Assembly (NCBI GenBank): GCA_035235625.1
Contig: CP141142.1
Location: 48,773,644 to 48,837,643, forward strand
Direction: 5' to 3'
From: Saururus chinensis
Taxonomy: Eukaryota; Streptophyta; Magnoliopsida; Piperales; Saururaceae
DNA: 64,000 nt
The position numbers were made by a program, and so were the translations under genes. The notes under the pieces are model-generated. The model was not told where the DNA came from. It ran no database searches and was given only the letters and a program-made list of their open reading frames with translations. How positions within the stretch are numbered: the first letter of the stretch is position 1; the number at the start of each line of letters is the position of its first letter. Positions 61,936 through 64,000 of the stretch are shown here, piece after piece.

Positions 61936-62930
61936 TCCACCTCACTTCAGCTCAACCTCATCCTCGAGGTAATTGTCAACACTTGCAACGTAGGAGAAAA
62001 TATGAACTTGGGCCCACTATTGCTCCATTGCAAATAATGTAGGGAAAAAACGGCTCACAAAAAGTTTAATTTTGCTGATCTACTCTCCTTTTGTTTAAAG
62101 AAGTCCTTTCAACTTGTACAGATTATGGAGCAATACCATCAACAGAAGCTCAAAAAATTTGGTTAGATCCCCAATTCTTTCCTGAATCAGTCAGTTCCCA
62201 ATGTTGGTCCTGCTTAATTAATGCGCCCAATGGAGGTCACAACCACAAAAGTAGATGAAACCGTAAAAAGTTTTGGTAGTTCCAACATGCTTGTAGTTCA
62301 TGGGCATCAACAATTAGGCGTTGGAAAGAAAAGAATGAAACAAGAGCTAAAATTGAATTGTAATAAAGACTACAGACTTAAGTGACGTACCTTGATGATG
62401 AAGACGGTGAAGAAAGGTTGGTTGTCCTTGACAGCGACCTAAAGGGGGTGGCTGGGTGCGTCGAGCATAGCAATGAACGGAGATGGGACATGCTGCTTGC
62501 TCATAAATAAGGGTCGGATTTTAATTAGGTTTTCAGAGGTATTCAGCGAACGAAACACATATGGCCATCGACTTTAATTTATCAATGCAATCTTATTATA
62601 AATACATTGAAAAGCTGACTTTTTTTATAGTTTATTTAATTCTGGTCTGAATTAAACGAAACAAATGGATCATAAGAAGAAGGGATGGCAAACCAACTCC
62701 TTCCTTCCCAGCTCAATTTCTCCATCATTTGTCCATCGTCCAAACCCTAAAAACATCTCCAACGTTTACCATGACTTGACACAATTTTTTCTTTTTTATA
62801 TATTTTAATAATTAATTTTTGAAGTTTTGAAATCTTTATTTGTATTTAACAATATAGGTAAATGAGTTGAGCTAAAGTCTCTTTAACAGTTCAAACGGAA
62901 GATGTTCTAAACGGCTAAACCTCTTTTTCC
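61936..62930. other. Decayed retroelement flank and intergenic DNA
   Basis: No gene recognised. The composition changes to GC-rich from about 62930, towards the Pescadillo promoter. Confidence 0.5.
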
Positions 62931-63188
62931 CGCCCGACTGACGGCCGCACCATCTGTCCCGCCTCCGTTACTTTCCCTCCCTCCTTCCCACGCCGGTTCG
63001 AACCGCCAGGTTCAAGCCCTGTCCTTGGCCCGCTCACCTCACCTAGTACACGGCCTGACCCGGTTCTAAAACCTCCACGCTTCGCGCTCAGGTCAATGGA
63101 CCGAGTGCTATAAAGCCCTAACGCAACCTGAGAAGTGGCGTGCTCTCAATTTTTTGCCGCCCATCTCCGCCGCTCCACACCATCGACC
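62930..63188 (+). promoter_or_regulatory. Pescadillo promoter and 5' UTR
   Basis: A GC-rich block with a TATA box TATAAAG at 63109-63115, overlapped by AAGCCCTAACG (63113-63123), close to the telo-box AAACCCTAA common in plant ribosome-biogenesis and ribosomal-protein promoters. GGCCC motifs lie upstream (for example 63027-63031). Confidence 0.6.
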
Positions 63189-63218
63189 ATGAGGACTCAT
63201 CTCTCCAAACGTAAAACC

Positions 63219-63532
63219 ATGAAGAAGCATTACCGTCCTCCGGTAAAGGCCCTTTGCTTACATTCGTCCTCCTTTCCTTCTCTCTTATCCATCCTCCTTC
63301 CTCAATCTCAGTCTTCCCACTTTTTTATTTTTTAATTGTATCGTTTTCTGCTTCCCTTCTTATTCATATCTAGCAATATTCTTCTCCTCCCTCTATATCG
63401 TCTTTCCATTCATGCGTCTAACTGGCTTGTATGTACTTTTGCTCAGGGCAAGAAAAAGGAGGGAAATGCAGCAAAATTCATCACGAGGACGAAAGCCGTA
63501 CGCCTTTTGCAGACTGATCTCGCCACTTTTAG
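63219..63532 (+). CDS. PES: Pescadillo homologue, first two coding exons (3' part outside window)
   Basis: Exon 1 is 63219-63242 (MKKHYRPP; donor CCG/GTAAAG). Exon 2 is 63447-63532 (acceptor CTCAG/GGC; GKKKEGNAAKFITRTKAVRL then LQTDLATF; donor AG/GTTGCT, phase 2). The HYRPPGKKKEGNAA start is the signature N-terminus of Pescadillo, a nucleolar protein of the PeBoW complex (Pescadillo-BOP1-WDR12) needed for 27S pre-rRNA processing and 60S subunit assembly. The Pescadillo N-terminal and BRCT domains must lie beyond 64000. An in-frame ATG at 63189 would add ten residues; I prefer 63219 because family members start at M-x-KHYRP. The following intron carries two MITEs. Confidence 0.87.
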
Positions 63533-63622
63533 GTTGCTTATTTTCCTGTCCATGCTTCATATTGTTGTTTCTCTTTTTATTTTCACTTCTATTTTTCTAC
63601 CGGTTTTGCATACGGGACTAAA

Positions 63623-63720
63623 TACTCCTTCTGTCCCATATTAATAGCTCCATTTGGTTTTGTAAAATTAGTTTATTTTGAAAAACCAAATGGAGCTATT
63701 AATTTTGGATGGAGGGATTA
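63623..63720. mobile_element. Stowaway-like MITE (family M1) in Pescadillo intron 2
   Basis: A hairpin of about 98 bp. The left end TACTCCTTCTGTCCC with AATAGCTCCATTTGGTTTT mirrors the right AAAACCAAATGGAGCTATTA...GGAGGGATTA. Confidence 0.85.
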
Positions 63721-63796
63721 TCTTTTTTTTGCCTTCTTCACATTTTGTAAAGATATAGAAAAATATGTAAATTACATAGCTTTAGATATTATATTA

Positions 63797-64000
63797 TACT
63801 CCCTCCATACCATATTAATAGCTACATTTGAAAAAATAGTGGTTTTTATTAAATAGTGAAACCCACGTTTCTGCCAAGGGAAAATAAGCTTATGATACTC
63901 TTTTTTAAGCGAAAAATCACTTAAATTGCACAAAATGGTTCTATTAATATAGAACAAACTTTTTTGTCAAATGGAGCTATTAATTTAGGATGGAGGGAGT
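63797..64000. mobile_element. Stowaway-like MITE (family M1), second intron copy, reaching the window edge
   Basis: Left end TACTCCCTCCATACC with ATTAATAGCTACATTTG; right end CAAATGGAGCTATTAATTTA and GGATGGAGGGAGT at 64000. About 204 bp, with a non-coding centre. The last base of the TA flank may lie just outside the window. Confidence 0.82.

Overview
The window is nuclear DNA of a flowering plant, probably a monocot. It has split genes with GT/AG introns, plant-only families (TCP factor, MES-type esterase, SPIRAL1), Stowaway-type MITEs and a high load of LTR retrotransposons. The background is AT-rich and most of the 64 kb is intergenic and transposon-derived. No bacterial-style operon, CRISPR array or rRNA is present. 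All calls come from reading the sequence and recalling families; no search was run.

Four host genes are recognisable: a CIN-class TCP transcription factor of the TCP5/13/17 type (minus, 11540-12790); a five-exon MES11-like methylesterase-family protein (plus, 37343-40701); a two-coding-exon SPIRAL1-like microtubule protein with a long intron in its 5' UTR (plus, coding 45223-45920); and the first two coding exons of a Pescadillo homologue (plus, from 63219, running off the right edge). They are separate transcription units and do not form a pathway.

Layout. 1-6 kb: a decayed Ty3/gypsy element (LTR, primer-binding site, gag-protease-start of RT) that stops abruptly, then LTR-derived DNA full of short tandem repeats. 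6.3-6.75 kb: a CACTA-type transposon end. 6.8-11.5 kb: a copia-like LTR remnant, gene-free DNA and a MITE. 11.5-17.5 kb: the TCP gene and its upstream region. 17.5-30 kb: gene-poor DNA with MITEs, a dispersed LTR and a decayed LINE pol. 30-33 kb: a Helitron-like end with a captured, broken NT-C2 gene piece. 33-35.2 kb: an LTR copy carrying an (AT)n tract and a GC-rich gene scrap. 37.3-45.9 kb: the MES and SPIRAL1 genes. 47.1-51.35 kb: a degenerate tandem array of about 170 bp units split by a 1.9 kb Mutator-like element with a 9-bp target duplication. 51.4-53.1 kb: a solo LTR whose empty site survives in a neighbouring duplicate. 55.4-61.7 kb: a nest of two opposite solo LTRs of one family plus a truncated gypsy element. 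61.7-61.94 kb: the LTR of another gypsy lineage. 62.9-64 kb: the Pescadillo promoter and 5' exons, with MITEs in the next intron.

I found no clearly new molecular system. The best leads are structural: the resolvable transposon nest, the MULE inside a satellite-like array, the probable Helitron capture of an NT-C2 gene, the empty-site proof of a solo LTR, and the duplicated 5' UTR intron of the SPIRAL1 gene.
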